From Prochlorococcus marinus (GTDB lineage: Bacteria > Cyanobacteriota > Cyanobacteriia > PCC-6307 > Cyanobiaceae), in NCBI RefSeq assembly GCF_001180305.1, contig NZ_CVSX01000069.1, forward strand, positions 1 through 64,000: 64,000 bases of DNA, given 5' to 3'. Shown here piece by piece: positions 19,034 to 28,990 of this stretch. Position numbers and translations under genes: made by a program. The notes below the pieces were generated by a model that was not told the DNA's origin, did no database searches, and worked only from the letters and a program-made list of their open reading frames with translations. Position 1 is the stretch's first letter. Every line of letters begins with the position of its first letter.

Positions 19034-20554
19034 TTATTTATCCAAACAGGCTAGTGCTTTTAGTATCCCCTTTGCTTTATTTATTGTCTCTTGATATTCA
19101 TTCTCAGGAGAAGAATCAGCAACAATACCAGCGCCTGCTTGGACTGACACATTATATTTACCATCTTTTAAGGGTTTAACTATCATAGTTCTTATCGTAA
19201 TTGCGGTATTTAATGCGCCATTAATATCGATCGATCCGTAAACACCTGCATAAGGTCCTCTTGCATCTTTTTCAAATTGTTTAATCAATTGCATAGCTCT
19301 TATTTTTGGTGCTCCAGTTACTGTTCCTGCAGGAAAACAAGCCTTTAACAAATCCCATACATCAGTATTACTTTTTAAGATTCCTTCTACTTCACTCACT
19401 ATATGCATAACATGTGAATATTTTTCAATAACCATTAAATCTTTGACCTCCACAGTACCAATTTCACAAACCCTTCCAAGATCATTTCTTCCAAGATCTA
19501 TAAGCATTACGTGCTCTGCTATCTCTTTTGGATCTTTTAATAAGTCTTTTTCTAATTCTAGATCTTGTTGAAGATCATCACCTCTAGGTCTTGTACCAGC
19601 AATTGGTCTCAAGCTAGCTATGATCTGATTTTGTTTATTTTTTTCAGCTTTAACCATAACTTCTGGGCTTGAACCGATCAGATACCATGAACCAAAATCA
19701 AAAAATGACATGTATGGAGATGGATTAACCATCCTTAAGCTTCTATATAAATTAAAAGGATCATTATTGACTTTAGTATTAAATCTTTGACTTATAACTA
19801 TTTGAAAAATATCACCTTTTCTTATGTATTCTTTTGCAGATAGAACAGCATCTTCAAAATCTTTTTTCTTCCAATTACTTTTAAGATCTAAATTCAAATT
19901 ATCATTTTCATTCCAGTCTAAAAAATCTTTTCCTTTTAAAGGAACTTTCATTAAGTTTCTAGTTTTCTTAATTTTAGAAATTGAGTTTTGATAAACTTCT
20001 TCAATAGATGACTCCTTCAAAGAAGTTGTATCTGCATAAACTACGGCTGTAATGCATCTTTTGATTTGATCAAAAACAACTAACTGGTCAAAAAACATCC
20101 AAGAACCATAAGGTATAGTATTTTCTTCTATTTCATTTATTGGAACGGTTGGTTCAATTCGATTAATTAATTCATAACCCCAAGAACCGTATAATTGTCC
20201 AATTGATGGTAAACCTTCAAGCATTGATGAGTTATATTCCTTCGTCCAAATTCTTAAAATATCGAAAGGATCTCCTTTATGTATTTCAGTTTTTCCATTT
20301 TCCCAAGTTTTTACTATTTCTTTTCCATAACAAGAGGCTTCCCAAAGAGGTTTAGTGGCGACAATACTCCATCTTCCCAAATTCTCTCCACCTTCGACAG
20401 ATTCGAGAAAAACGCCATGAGAATCTTTTTCTGATAATTTTAACCAGGTCGATAATGGAGTCTCTAAATCTGCTGGCCAAGTTTGAGTGATAGGTATAAA
20501 ATTCTTACCTTCTTTGTAAGCGTTGTAAAACTTATCTTTGTGTGAGCTGATCAT
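19034..20554 (-). CDS. trpE: Anthranilate synthase component I
   Basis: A chorismate-using enzyme of tryptophan synthesis. 506 residues with the Anth_synt_I N-terminal domain and a C-terminal chorismate-binding domain (SSPEVMVKAEK, RPIAGTRPRG, SHVMHIVSEVEG, PAGTVTGAPKIRAM). Length and motifs fit TrpE rather than PabB, although cyanobacteria also carry PabB and the two are easily confused. There is no TrpG fusion. A Leu/Glu-Ser feedback-site segment (LLESVEGG; here FLESVEGG) is present near residue 50. No trp leader peptide or attenuator is visible upstream. gshA follows with no gap. Confidence 0.9.
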   Translation of the reverse strand: MISSHKDKFYNAYKEGKNFIPITQTWPADLETPLSTWLKLSEKDSHGVFLESVEGGENLGRWSIVATKPLWEASCYGKEIVKTWENGKTEIHKGDPFDILRIWTKEYNSSMLEGLPSIGQLYGSWGYELINRIEPTVPINEIEENTIPYGSWMFFDQLVVFDQIKRCITAVVYADTTSLKESSIEEVYQNSISKIKKTRNLMKVPLKGKDFLDWNENDNLNLDLKSNWKKKDFEDAVLSAKEYIRKGDIFQIVISQRFNTKVNNDPFNLYRSLRMVNPSPYMSFFDFGSWYLIGSSPEVMVKAEKNKQNQIIASLRPIAGTRPRGDDLQQDLELEKDLLKDPKEIAEHVMLIDLGRNDLGRVCEIGTVEVKDLMVIEKYSHVMHIVSEVEGILKSNTDVWDLLKACFPAGTVTGAPKIRAMQLIKQFEKDARGPYAGVYGSIDINGALNTAITIRTMIVKPLKDGKYNVSVQAGAGIVADSSPENEYQETINKAKGILKALACLDK

Positions 20555-20613
20555 ACTAATAATGTCAACCCAGATTATAGTTATATTCTTCCTTTATATC
20601 AACTTTTAGGAAA

Positions 20614-21036
20614 TCAATCAAAAGTATTCTTAGTAGTAAATTTTAACCCTGCTGGATTAGGATTTTCACCTATTCGCCTTGGATTGTGGCCTACCTTTTC
20701 CCTACCCTCATTAACTTTCTCAGGGAAAACACCATCTTTTGGATGTAAGAATTCAATATCACCACCTGGAAAAATTCTGTAGATCTTAAAGTCCTCAATT
20801 CTTGGTTTAAAAGCTCGAAGTTGAGTTCCTAAAGCAAGGCATTGTTCTTTTCTTGCAAAGTACATTAAGTTATCACCTTCATGCATAATTGCTGCACCAC
20901 CAGTGGGCAATTCAAATGCTTGTTCTGTTGAACTTTTCCATACAATTGCATATTTTTCTTCTGTTTCTGCTGAGTTTAATAAACCCCCAGTGCTTCCTAT
21001 ATGCTTTGGAAATTGACCAACTAAAGTTTCCGTCAT
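20614..21036 (-). CDS. psaD: Photosystem I subunit II (PsaD)
   Basis: The stromal PSI subunit that docks ferredoxin and stabilises PsaC. 140 residues with [27 protein letters not shown] and the basic [16 protein letters not shown] region of ferredoxin contact. Intact and of normal cyanobacterial length. It lies between the sensor kinase and trpE; a 109-base spacer upstream probably gives it its own strong promoter. Confidence 0.97.
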   Translation of the reverse strand: MTETLVGQFPKHIGSTGGLLNSAETEEKYAIVWKSSTEQAFELPTGGAAIMHEGDNLMYFARKEQCLALGTQLRAFKPRIEDFKIYRIFPGGDIEFLHPKDGVFPEKVNEGREKVGHNPRRIGENPNPAGLKFTTKNTFD

Positions 21037-21072
21037 CCTAGATTTTGAGTTATTTATAATAAGAAATTAGCA

Positions 21073-21101
21073 TTCAAATTTTACAAAATTCAAAATTTGA
21101 A
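21073..21101. terminator. Inverted repeat between sensor kinase and psaD
   Basis: TTCAAATTTT and AAAATTTGAA form a perfect 10-bp stem with a 9-base loop. Reading leftward it falls after the kinase stop and before psaD, so it could attenuate or end kinase transcription. The stem is A/T-rich and lacks a U tail, so the terminator role is weak. Confidence 0.3.
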
Positions 21102-21145
21102 AGAAGTTTCTACATTATTTAATAAATGAAAAATTGTTTCTCATT

Positions 21146-22510
21146 TTAATTTGAATCTGAAATCGGGAAAAATACTGTCAAACCTGTATCTCGCCTTTTT
21201 GTGACATGCCCTCCTAAACTAGCTAACAACTTTTGAGTAGCATTTTGGCTTAACTGTAAACTACCAGTTTGGGGGTTCCAATTTAAAACAGGGCCCAAAT
21301 CAGATCCATTGTCTCTTTTTGATATTTCTTTTTTAAAACTACCTAATTTTTGTACTTTTAGTTGCAGTTTAAGTTTTTGGCCAGCTGGTCTTAATTCTAA
21401 AATTATTGTACTACCTTCTTTTAAACCTCTAGTATTTTTATCAATTAGTCCCCTCAACATTAATTCTAATTTTTCAGAATCACTTAAAATTTGCGGAAGT
21501 TGATTTGGGATGTCTATCTTTAAAGAAATGCCACGTCTATTTAATTGTTTTTTCCATACAGGAGCAAGTTTTATAAAAATTTCGGCTAAATTAATTTTTG
21601 CCATGCTATTGAATGAAGAAACTTCATTACTTACCAATTCTGCAGCATTAAAAATTAAACCAAACCTATCAATTTGCTCATTACATTCATTATCTATTTG
21701 AGTTAAACGATTTCTTATTGATTCATCCATTTTATATTTTTTCAAAGTAGAACTAATTAGAGTTTTTATAGTAGTTAAGGGAGTTCTTACTTCATGCGAA
21801 ATAGCACTTAACAATTTTGCTTCAGAAAGTTGAACATTTGTTTTATCGTTATTCAAAGAAGTCTTTATATTGTGATTTGGTCCCAACTTTGCCAATTTTG
21901 CCGATAATATTGGCCAAAAACTTTTTTCAAATTGATCATTAATATTCAGGTTTCCTAAATTATTAATTGCATTACGAAATTTAACTCCTTCCTCATAATT
22001 TTCTTGGTTTAATTTTGCATGCATCAATTCAATAGAAATTTTCAAGCTTTCTTCATCACATTTCATTAAGAAGATTTTCTTATCTTTATCTCCAACAATT
22101 GATAATATACATTGAAAATTTGGAGTAATTATCATTAAAAAAGGTTCATAACCATCTATATGACTTAGATTTAAGACTTTGTAGTCACTTATGAAATCCA
22201 AATCTTTTTTAAAAGTCGCTGATTCATTAGCTGGTAAAAAGCCGGCATAATCTTTTTGAAAATATGGAAACCCCTTCGGTGACCATAACCAACCATGAAG
22301 TTGATTAAAAAATTTTTTATCATTAAGAGCTGGCAAAGGAGAGGCTACCCAAACACCCCCCTTTTGGTAATTTTGAGAAAGGAACTCTTTTTGAATAAGC
22401 TCTAAAGAAGCCCACCACATTCTTCGAGAGGTATCATCATCAACATGTATAGTTTGAAATCCTTTAATCAAAAGATCTTGAATTTTTTTTATAGTAATTT
22501 GTGGTTTCAT
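21146..22510 (-). CDS. Sensor histidine kinase with a degenerate ATP-binding domain
   Basis: 454 residues, soluble, with no membrane segment. Residues 1-210 form a sensor region I cannot assign. The phospho-acceptor H-box is SAISHEVRTPL with H239, followed by the dimerisation helix. The catalytic domain is unusual: the N-box position reads LRGLIDKNTR, with Lys where the Mg-ATP-binding Asn is normally found, and DxGxG is replaced by a DLGPVL-type segment. The end GGHVTKRRDTGLTVFFPI is still recognisable. It may belong to a Hik2/CSK-like cyanobacterial group, but I cannot confirm this. It overlaps the rodA stop by one base and precedes psaD. Confidence 0.75.
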   Translation of the reverse strand: MKPQITIKKIQDLLIKGFQTIHVDDDTSRRMWWASLELIQKEFLSQNYQKGGVWVASPLPALNDKKFFNQLHGWLWSPKGFPYFQKDYAGFLPANESATFKKDLDFISDYKVLNLSHIDGYEPFLMIITPNFQCILSIVGDKDKKIFLMKCDEESLKISIELMHAKLNQENYEEGVKFRNAINNLGNLNINDQFEKSFWPILSAKLAKLGPNHNIKTSLNNDKTNVQLSEAKLLSAISHEVRTPLTTIKTLISSTLKKYKMDESIRNRLTQIDNECNEQIDRFGLIFNAAELVSNEVSSFNSMAKINLAEIFIKLAPVWKKQLNRRGISLKIDIPNQLPQILSDSEKLELMLRGLIDKNTRGLKEGSTIILELRPAGQKLKLQLKVQKLGSFKKEISKRDNGSDLGPVLNWNPQTGSLQLSQNATQKLLASLGGHVTKRRDTGLTVFFPISDSN

Positions 22511-23778
22511 TAACTTCGTAATGATCTAGAACGTTTCAATATAGATAAGGCTAATCCAATAAAAATAAAATTAATTAACAATGAAGTTCTACCATAGCTC
22601 ATAAAAGGAAGAGGAATTCCAGTAACTGGTCCCAATCCAACCGTCATAAATAGGTTAATAATTATTTGGAATAAAAAAATTGCTGCGACCCCAATAACAA
22701 CTAGAGATTCAAATTCGCTTCTAGCATTTTGTGCAATGTAAATTAGTTTTTTAATCAAAAGAAAGAACAAAAATAAAACTATTACACATCCCAAAAAACC
22801 CAACTCTTCGCCAAGAGCGCTGTATATAAAATCAGTATGTTGTTCAGGTATAAATTGCAAATTAGTCAGCTTACCTTGTAATAAACCAGTGCCCCAAAAT
22901 CCCCCAGAACCAATTGCAATTTTACTTTGTAGCAAATGATATCCACCACCTAATGGATCTATATTTGGATTTAAAAATAGAACTAACCTCTCTTTTTGAT
23001 ATTCTTTTAGGCCGTATTGCCACAAAATTGGTGTTAATTTTGCCACAACTAAATGCAAGGAAACGGCAAAAGTCGAAAAAATAATTTTCTTTTTTGAAGA
23101 TCTATAAGCAAGATAACCCATAAAAGGAATCCAAAAAATAAGAACCATTGGTAAGGTGAAATGTAAAACAGAAGTAACGATACAAAAGACTAATATCAAA
23201 ATCCACTCTATGGGCATTTGCATCCAATAAAGCATTACACCTGTCATAACTAATAAAACTAGAGAGGTACCTAAGTCTGGTTGAAAAAAAACTAATAACC
23301 AAGGCAAGATAACTATTAATAAGGGCAAGACTAAGTCTCTTATTGTTGAAATTATTTTTTTGTCGAGTACTAACGCAAGAGTTAGTAGGGTACTCAATTT
23401 AGCAACTTCCGAAGGCTGAAAGGAAAAAATTCCTAAGTTTAGCCATCTTTGAGAACCAGAGACTGAAATACCCACAAAATAAATTAGACATAATGAAATT
23501 AAAGTACACAAATAAAATGGAATCAAATACTTTCTAATTCTCTCTAGTGGTACGTAAGAAATAAAAAATGCTAAAAAATAACCTAAAAATCCAGTTAAAA
23601 TATGACCTAAATAATTAGATACAAAGAATTCTCCCTGAATACTTTTTATTAAAACGCCAGAAATAATAACCAAAAATAAAGGAATTATTAGTAGTGGAGA
23701 AAATAAAAATGCACTACTCCTTGTTTCTTTTTTTTGCAGAAATCCTCTCTTTACTAATAAAGAAATTCTCCTATACAT
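22510..23778 (-). CDS. rodA: Rod-shape determining protein RodA (SEDS glycosyltransferase)
   Basis: A 422-residue integral membrane protein with about ten hydrophobic spans. The SEDS family polymerises peptidoglycan glycan strands with a class B PBP during elongation. Typical segments are GSQRWLNLGIFSFQPSE, FQPDLGTSLV, LGGGYHLLQSKIAIGSGGFWG, PEQHTDFIYSALGEELGF and the final MSYGRTSLL. RodA is preferred to FtsW from these segments. It lies 3 bases after mrp and overlaps the kinase start by one base. Confidence 0.9.
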   Translation of the reverse strand: MYRRISLLVKRGFLQKKETRSSAFLFSPLLIIPLFLVIISGVLIKSIQGEFFVSNYLGHILTGFLGYFLAFFISYVPLERIRKYLIPFYLCTLISLCLIYFVGISVSGSQRWLNLGIFSFQPSEVAKLSTLLTLALVLDKKIISTIRDLVLPLLIVILPWLLVFFQPDLGTSLVLLVMTGVMLYWMQMPIEWILILVFCIVTSVLHFTLPMVLIFWIPFMGYLAYRSSKKKIIFSTFAVSLHLVVAKLTPILWQYGLKEYQKERLVLFLNPNIDPLGGGYHLLQSKIAIGSGGFWGTGLLQGKLTNLQFIPEQHTDFIYSALGEELGFLGCVIVLFLFFLLIKKLIYIAQNARSEFESLVVIGVAAIFLFQIIINLFMTVGLGPVTGIPLPFMSYGRTSLLINFIFIGLALSILKRSRSLRS

Positions 23779-23781
23779 TGA

Positions 23782-24852
23782 TTATTTATTAAAGAATTGA
23801 TTTTTAATCAAAAGTGCTAAATTGCTAAATGCAATAGAACTTTCTATATTAGGCTGGCTTATTGAGATTGGTATACCTTTATTGCTTTCATCAACCAGAG
23901 GAATTTCAATAGGAATTTGAGCTAATAATGGCAAATCATTTTCTTTAGCTAATAACTGTCCACCACCTCTACCAAAAATTTCATATTTTTTATCTGGCAT
24001 GTCTGGAGGAATAAATACTGACATATTTTCTACAATTCCAATTATCGGTACATCAAGTTGTTTAAACATTGCTAGTCCTCTCCTTGCATCTTGCAGAGAT
24101 ACTTGTTGTGGAGTGGTAACGACAATAGCTCCAGCAATAGGGACAGATTGAGAAAGAGAAATTTGAGCATCTCCTGTTCCAGGAGGCAAGTCAATAACCA
24201 AAAAATCGAGATTATTCCATTCAACTTGATAAAGAAATTGACGGATAATACTATTTAGCATTGGTCCTCTCCATATAACTGGCTGACCTTCTTCTATAAG
24301 AAACCCCATTGATACTAATGAAATTCCATATTTATTTATTGGTATTAACCTTTGATCATTACCACTGCCTTCAGTAACCTTTGGATTCTGTTCGGCAACT
24401 CCCATCATTGAAGGAGTATTGGGTCCATAGATATCCGCATCCAGCAAACCAGTATTTAATCCTAATTTAGCTAAAGAACAAGCAAGGTTAACTGCAATAG
24501 TGCTTTTACCAACTCCACCTTTACCACTACTAACAGCGATGATATGCCGAATACCATCGATCTGTTGCAACTCAGGACCATTATTCTCAGTTATAGATTC
24601 TGTTTTAGAAGGATTATTATCTATCTCTATTTGAACATCATCAATATCTTCAAAATTCAGAAGTATTTTGCGAACCTCTTCAACAATTCTATCTCTCTGA
24701 GAACTTGCGAATGATGGTAATGATAATGTTACTATTACTCTTGGTATAGTTACTCTTACGTTTTTAATCCAAGCTAGTTCAATTACATTTTTCTTTGATC
24801 CAGCATCTAGAACCTTTTGTAAAGCAAAATTCGCATCTTCTATTGTGGTCAT
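23782..24852 (-). CDS. mrp: Mrp/NBP35-type iron-sulfur carrier P-loop ATPase
   Basis: A 356-residue ParA-like ATPase thought to hold and deliver Fe-S clusters. It has an N-terminal MIP18/DUF59 domain (about residues 1-80), then the deviant Walker A GKGGVGKS (110-117) and switch LPPGTGDAQ. The CxxC cluster motif of some Mrp proteins is not seen; the segment near the expected place reads VFIPPDM. It heads a leftward run with rodA and the sensor kinase. The opposite-strand hemF begins 156 bases away, so the gap holds divergent promoters. Confidence 0.88.
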   Translation of the reverse strand: MTTIEDANFALQKVLDAGSKKNVIELAWIKNVRVTIPRVIVTLSLPSFASSQRDRIVEEVRKILLNFEDIDDVQIEIDNNPSKTESITENNGPELQQIDGIRHIIAVSSGKGGVGKSTIAVNLACSLAKLGLNTGLLDADIYGPNTPSMMGVAEQNPKVTEGSGNDQRLIPINKYGISLVSMGFLIEEGQPVIWRGPMLNSIIRQFLYQVEWNNLDFLVIDLPPGTGDAQISLSQSVPIAGAIVVTTPQQVSLQDARRGLAMFKQLDVPIIGIVENMSVFIPPDMPDKKYEIFGRGGGQLLAKENDLPLLAQIPIEIPLVDESNKGIPISISQPNIESSIAFSNLALLIKNQFFNK

Positions 24853-25008
24853 TAATTTTTTAAATATTTTGACAAGGTAGTCGACTTTAAAAAAGATTAA
24901 GAACTATGTCGAACTATCTCATAATAGGAAATAAGCCTCCTTAAGAAGAATTATAAGGGGAAACTTATAATTAACCAAAAATTTTTTTCTTCAAGATTTA
25001 CTAAATAC

Positions 25009-26037
25009 ATGTTCAAAGAACCTCCTAAAAACTCGAGAGAAAAAACTAAATATCTCTTATTAACTCTTCAAGATAAAATTTGTTCAGGCCTTGAAAATGT
25101 AGATGGCAAGGGGAAATTCACTGAAGAATCTTGGCTAAGAGAAGAAGGTGGGGGTGGAAGATCAAGAGTCTTGAAAAACGGTTCTATTTTTGAGCAAGCA
25201 GGAGTGAATTTTTCTGAAGTCCAAGGGAAAGAATTACCTCAATCAATAATCTCTCAAAGACCTGAAGCAAAAGGTCATGAATGGTTTGCAACAGGCACTT
25301 CAATGGTATTGCATCCTAAGAATCCCTATATACCTACAGTTCATCTGAACTATAGGTATTTCGAAGCTGGTCCTGTTTGGTGGTTTGGAGGAGGAGCAGA
25401 CTTAACACCTTTTTATCCTTATCTTTCTGATGTGAGAAATTTTCATGAAGAGCATAAAAAAGCTTGTGAAAAAGTTGATAATGATTTACATAAAGTCTTC
25501 AAACCATGGTGTGATGAATATTTCTTCTTAAAGCATAGAAACGAATCTCGAGGTATAGGAGGGATTTTTTATGATTATCAAGATGGTTCAGGCAAAATTT
25601 ATAGAGGAAACTACAAAAATGGAGAGGCATCAAAAGCTTCACAAAATATTGGCAAATCTAATTTAGATTGGAATGATTTATTTTCTTTAGCGGAAAACTG
25701 CGGCCAAGCCTTCCTCCCTTCATATCTGCCCATTATTGAAAAAAGAGTTTCGCAAAAATATACATCCAATGAAAGAGAATTTCAGCTATATAGAAGAGGC
25801 AGATATGTAGAATTCAATTTAGTTTGGGATAGAGGGACAATTTTTGGATTGCAAACAAACGGCAGGACCGAATCCATATTAATGTCATTACCACCTTTAG
25901 CTAGATGGGAATATGGATATAAAGCTGAAAAGGGTTCTAGAGAAGAATTGCTCACTTCAATCTTCACAAAACCTCAAGATTGGTTAAATGATAAAGATTT
26001 AGAAAAATTCTGTATAGATAATAATATCTTTGATTAA
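25009..26037 (+). CDS. hemF: Oxygen-dependent coproporphyrinogen III oxidase
   Basis: Converts coproporphyrinogen III to protoporphyrinogen IX with O2 in heme and chlorophyll synthesis. 342 residues with the signature VHLNYRYFE, followed by [28 protein letters not shown] and [15 protein letters not shown]. Soluble homodimer. Normal length for cyanobacteria. It stands alone and its 155-base upstream region carries an imperfect CTCCTTA/TAAGGGG hairpin that could be a 5' UTR element. Confidence 0.96.
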   Translation: MFKEPPKNSREKTKYLLLTLQDKICSGLENVDGKGKFTEESWLREEGGGGRSRVLKNGSIFEQAGVNFSEVQGKELPQSIISQRPEAKGHEWFATGTSMVLHPKNPYIPTVHLNYRYFEAGPVWWFGGGADLTPFYPYLSDVRNFHEEHKKACEKVDNDLHKVFKPWCDEYFFLKHRNESRGIGGIFYDYQDGSGKIYRGNYKNGEASKASQNIGKSNLDWNDLFSLAENCGQAFLPSYLPIIEKRVSQKYTSNEREFQLYRRGRYVEFNLVWDRGTIFGLQTNGRTESILMSLPPLARWEYGYKAEKGSREELLTSIFTKPQDWLNDKDLEKFCIDNNIFD

Positions 26038-26064
26038 GAATTATCGAATTACTTTCTAACTAAA

Positions 26065-26622
26065 CTAAATAGGAGTTTTAAATAAAGAACCGTCACTTTT
26101 CAATTGAAGTTTCTCACCAAGTTCATTTTCTAAAGAGATTAATTCATCCCTATGCGCTCTTAATCTCATTAAAGTTAAATTATTATCGTTATTGTTAATC
26201 AATCTTAATTCAAATTTTTCTTCTCTTGCTGATTTTTTAAAATAAACTAGTCCAGACAAAGGTCCACCTATTAATCCTAAAAGAATAGGCCACCAACTTA
26301 ATTGCGGATATATTTGAATAATTACTAATCCCAGAGCACAAGATCCAAAGCAACCAAGAAAACCTAAAAAAATTGCTAAAAATTTACTAGAAACAACTTG
26401 TCCCTTAAATATTAAAATTCTTTGTTCAAAATCTCCTCCGGTTTGTTTCCATCCCCTCAAATTGAGCCATTCATATAGACCATTTAAAACCTGAATTGGT
26501 TGTTGAGATGAGGAAATTTCAACAATAGTTGTTCTATCTTTACTTGAAGCTCGAAGGAAAAAAAATAATCCTATCGCCAGAAGAATAGTCAGCAATAATG
26601 TTGAATTTAAGGAATAGGACAT
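26065..26622 (-). CDS. Membrane protein, cofactor assembly of complex C subunit B-like
   Basis: 185 residues. An N-terminal span (about 8-24) is followed by a soluble loop beginning RASSKDRTTIVEISS, then two adjacent hydrophobic spans (about 80-130) and a charged C-terminal tail. This resembles the cyanobacterial and plastid CCB proteins that attach heme c(i) to cytochrome b6. I cannot settle which CCB subfamily it belongs to, so the function is a family-level guess. It converges on hemF with 27 bases between stops. Confidence 0.5.
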   Translation of the reverse strand: MSYSLNSTLLLTILLAIGLFFFLRASSKDRTTIVEISSSQQPIQVLNGLYEWLNLRGWKQTGGDFEQRILIFKGQVVSSKFLAIFLGFLGCFGSCALGLVIIQIYPQLSWWPILLGLIGGPLSGLVYFKKSAREEKFELRLINNNDNNLTLMRLRAHRDELISLENELGEKLQLKSDGSLFKTPI

Positions 26623-26784
26623 ATATTATTTTTTCTATTAAATCGAGAATAAAAATTAAAGTTACATCATATTATAATTTTTTAGATTTATTCTGTAAAA
26701 TAAATCTAATTAGAAAAAATCCTTAATTTAATAAAATTTGAGTAATATTCCAAATTTTAAATTTATTGTTAATACTTAATTAAA

Positions 26785-27420
26785 ATGACCATCGAAAATA
26801 AAAATATTGATTTTGTTTTTAGCGATTTAACAGAAGAGTTATATGATATTTTCAAAAAATCACCCTACTTAGCAATTGACACTGAAGCAATGGGATTAAT
26901 TCATGGCAGAGATAGACTCTGTTTAGTACAAATATGCAATGAATTTAAAAGAACATCCTGTATAAAAATCGAACTTAATACATCTTCTTCTCCTCACTTA
27001 AAATCACTTCTTGAAGATGAAAAAATAACTAAAGTCTTTCACTACGCGAGATTCGATGTAGCAGCATTAAAGTGCAATCTTGGAATTAATACAAAAAATA
27101 TTTTTTGCACAAAAATTGCTAGTAAGTTGGCTAGAACATATACAAACAAACACGGTTTAAAAGATCTAATTAATGAATTATTAGGCATAGAATTAGATAA
27201 AAGCTCACAGAGCAGTGATTGGGGTAGCAAAGAAGATTTAACACAAGATCAATTAAATTATGCAGCAAATGATGTTAGATATTTGATTGAAGCGATGCAT
27301 AAATTAAAAGTTATCTTAAATAGGGAAAATAGATACAAGTTAGCTCAAGAATGTTTCAAAACAATTTCTGTGCATGCCGATTTAGACATACTGCAATTTT
27401 CAAATATATTTGAACATTAA
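26785..27420 (+). CDS. rnd: Ribonuclease D-like 3'-5' exonuclease
   Basis: A 211-residue DEDDy exonuclease domain: Exo I IDTEAMG with D32 and E34, Exo II FHYARFDVAAL, and Exo III YAANDVRYLIEAM with the Tyr and Asp. It lacks the HRDC domains of E. coli RNase D, so it is the short cyanobacterial form acting on tRNA or other structured RNA 3' ends. It ends 2 bases before the converging small gene. Confidence 0.88.
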   Translation: MTIENKNIDFVFSDLTEELYDIFKKSPYLAIDTEAMGLIHGRDRLCLVQICNEFKRTSCIKIELNTSSSPHLKSLLEDEKITKVFHYARFDVAALKCNLGINTKNIFCTKIASKLARTYTNKHGLKDLINELLGIELDKSSQSSDWGSKEDLTQDQLNYAANDVRYLIEAMHKLKVILNRENRYKLAQECFKTISVHADLDILQFSNIFEH

Positions 27421-27422
27421 AA

Positions 27423-27689
27423 TCAATCTTCTGTTAAAAAATTATCTTCATCATCAAGAGTTGCCATAAGCTTATCAAGAATTCTTGAAGAACTTAGTTT
27501 TTCTCCTTCATTCTTTTCACAAATTTCTAATAGATTTTGCGCAACTTGTATTTTTTCTTGAATAGTTTTAGAGCCTACTTTTGCAATTTGAATTTCTACT
27601 TTCTTTTTAGCAGAGGATAAACTTATACTCATGAGATTAGCAATCTTTGCGCAAATTTTTAGATATTCCCGATCATTTATTGGATACAT
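27423..27689 (-). CDS. Conserved-looking hypothetical protein, 88 aa
   Basis: I do not recognise this protein. It is soluble, helix-rich and charged: Lys/Ile/Ala-rich in the middle and acidic at the end (DDEDNFLTED). No Cys-rich or catalytic motif is apparent apart from two isolated Cys. It converges on rnd with a 2-base gap and lies 29 bases downstream of the start region of nothing else on its strand, so it may follow the lipid-A-synthase-like gene only by reverse order. ATG start with clean stop and host-like codon use support a real gene. Confidence 0.6.
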   Translation of the reverse strand: MYPINDREYLKICAKIANLMSISLSSAKKKVEIQIAKVGSKTIQEKIQVAQNLLEICEKNEGEKLSSSRILDKLMATLDDEDNFLTED

Positions 27690-27718
27690 AAGAAATTTTT
27701 AAACAATAATGCCATTTA

Positions 27719-28990
27719 CTAAGATAACAAATTAGAGTTTATGGAATCTACAATTTTCTTGCTTGCGCCAGATTTCCCCATTCTCTGTTTTCCAATTTTT
27801 GATTGTTCTAACCTTCGAACTTTTTCTTTTAAAAGTAAACATAAACGTTTTAAAAGAATTTTTTTATTCTTACACATTAAAACACTACCGCCCAATAATC
27901 TTGACTGCCTTTTTGCAAATGATTTTGTAAATTGTGGTCCAGATCCTGGAAGAGATAAAGATGGGATTCCAAGACCAGAAATTTGCTCTGTTGCAGTTCC
28001 TGCATTTGACAAGCCAACATCTGCCATATTGGCCCATAAGCTAAATTTGCCTTTTCCAATCAAGATATATTTCCCCCCCTTTTTCCATACTGAATCTTCA
28101 TCAATTAGAAATTGAACTTTACTCTGTTTTGTAAAACCATATTTATTTAAATAACTTTGAATTTGAATCAGATTCGCATTAATACTCAAAGGCAAAAGTA
28201 TTATCAAATCATTAGACAAATCAAAATCTTGCAAACAATCAAGAAAATTATCAAGATTTTTAAAAGCTTCAGGGTATCTACTTCCAATTAATAAAATTAT
28301 TTTTTTGAAAGCAATAATATTTGATATTTTTTCATTATTTGAATTAACAAAATCCATCATTGGATTACCAAAGTATTTTGCATCAATATTTTTTCTATTT
28401 AAATTATTAGCTGTGATTTTATCTCTCATAATTAAATTTTTACATCTTGAAGATGTCATTAAAAACATTTCCCATGGATCCCATTCAGAACCTTTCAACT
28501 TATGATAAAAATCGCTTAAATCCCAACCTGGGCCACTACTCCAAGTATGGTCACTTTTAGGAGTTCCAATAAAACTGAATTGGCATCCTGAACTCCATGC
28601 ATAAAGTAATGGTAAAGAATCTCCCACTGCAATAATTTTGCAGTTTTGTTTTGACTTTTGTTTTACAATTAAAAAATTTCTTAAATTATCAATTAAAAAT
28701 CCTGCAAACAAATCAAGCAAAAATCCTCTCAGACTTTGATTACTGAAACCTCCACTAGGCAACTCCTTTAAATATCCAATTTTACGAAATTTTTTCGATT
28801 TTATTGAATTAAATACATCTCCATTTCCCACTAAAGGCAAAACTTCAATATTAATATTTTTTATTATTTTTAGTAATCTTTTTATTATTTCCGATGCGAT
28901 AACATCTTCTCCATGGCCATTGCATATAAATAATAGAGAATGAGTCGCCTTACTGTTAAGATCATAAAAAGATTCAAATGAATCTTTTTC
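27719..28990 (-). CDS. Lipid-A-disaccharide-synthase-related protein, start unresolved
   Basis: A glycosyltransferase-B-like protein resembling LpxB. Recognisable parts are LLFICNGHGEDVIAS at the N-terminus, VGDSLPLLYAW, FGNPMMDF, and SNAGTATEQISGLGIPSLSLPGSGPQFT. Cyanobacteria carry this paralogue besides true LpxB; the product is unknown. The frame is open through the antisense of tRNA-Cys to an ATG at 29131, but that part only mirrors the tRNA. Between the tRNA and the conserved block there is no in-frame ATG, GTG or TTG. The interval given is the longest frame that avoids the tRNA. The real start may be a rare codon such as ATA at 28927, or may have been lost. Confidence 0.7.
   Translation of the reverse strand, partial: EKDSFESFYDLNSKATHSLLFICNGHGEDVIASEIIKRLLKIIKNINIEVLPLVGNGDVFNSIKSKKFRKIGYLKELPSGGFSNQSLRGFLLDLFAGFLIDNLRNFLIVKQKSKQNCKIIAVGDSLPLLYAWSSGCQFSFIGTPKSDHTWSSGPGWDLSDFYHKLKGSEWDPWEMFLMTSSRCKNLIMRDKITANNLNRKNIDAKYFGNPMMDFVNSNNEKISNIIAFKKIILLIGSRYPEAFKNLDNFLDCLQDFDLSNDLIILLPLSINANLIQIQSYLNKYGFTKQSKVQFLIDEDSVWKKGGKYILIGKGKFSLWANMADVGLSNAGTATEQISGLGIPSLSLPGSGPQFTKSFAKRQSRLLGGSVLMCKNKKILLKRLCLLLKEKVRRLEQSKIGKQRMGKSGASKKIVDSINSNLLS
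28966..28989. repeat. Perfect hairpin between tRNA-Cys and the lipid-A-synthase-like gene
   Basis: AAAAAGATTC and GAATCTTTTT form a 10-bp stem with loop AAAT, ending one base before tRNA-Cys. On either strand it is a hairpin followed by a T-rich 3' arm, so it could act as a weak bidirectional terminator or as an RNA-processing structure in the tRNA leader. Confidence 0.6.
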
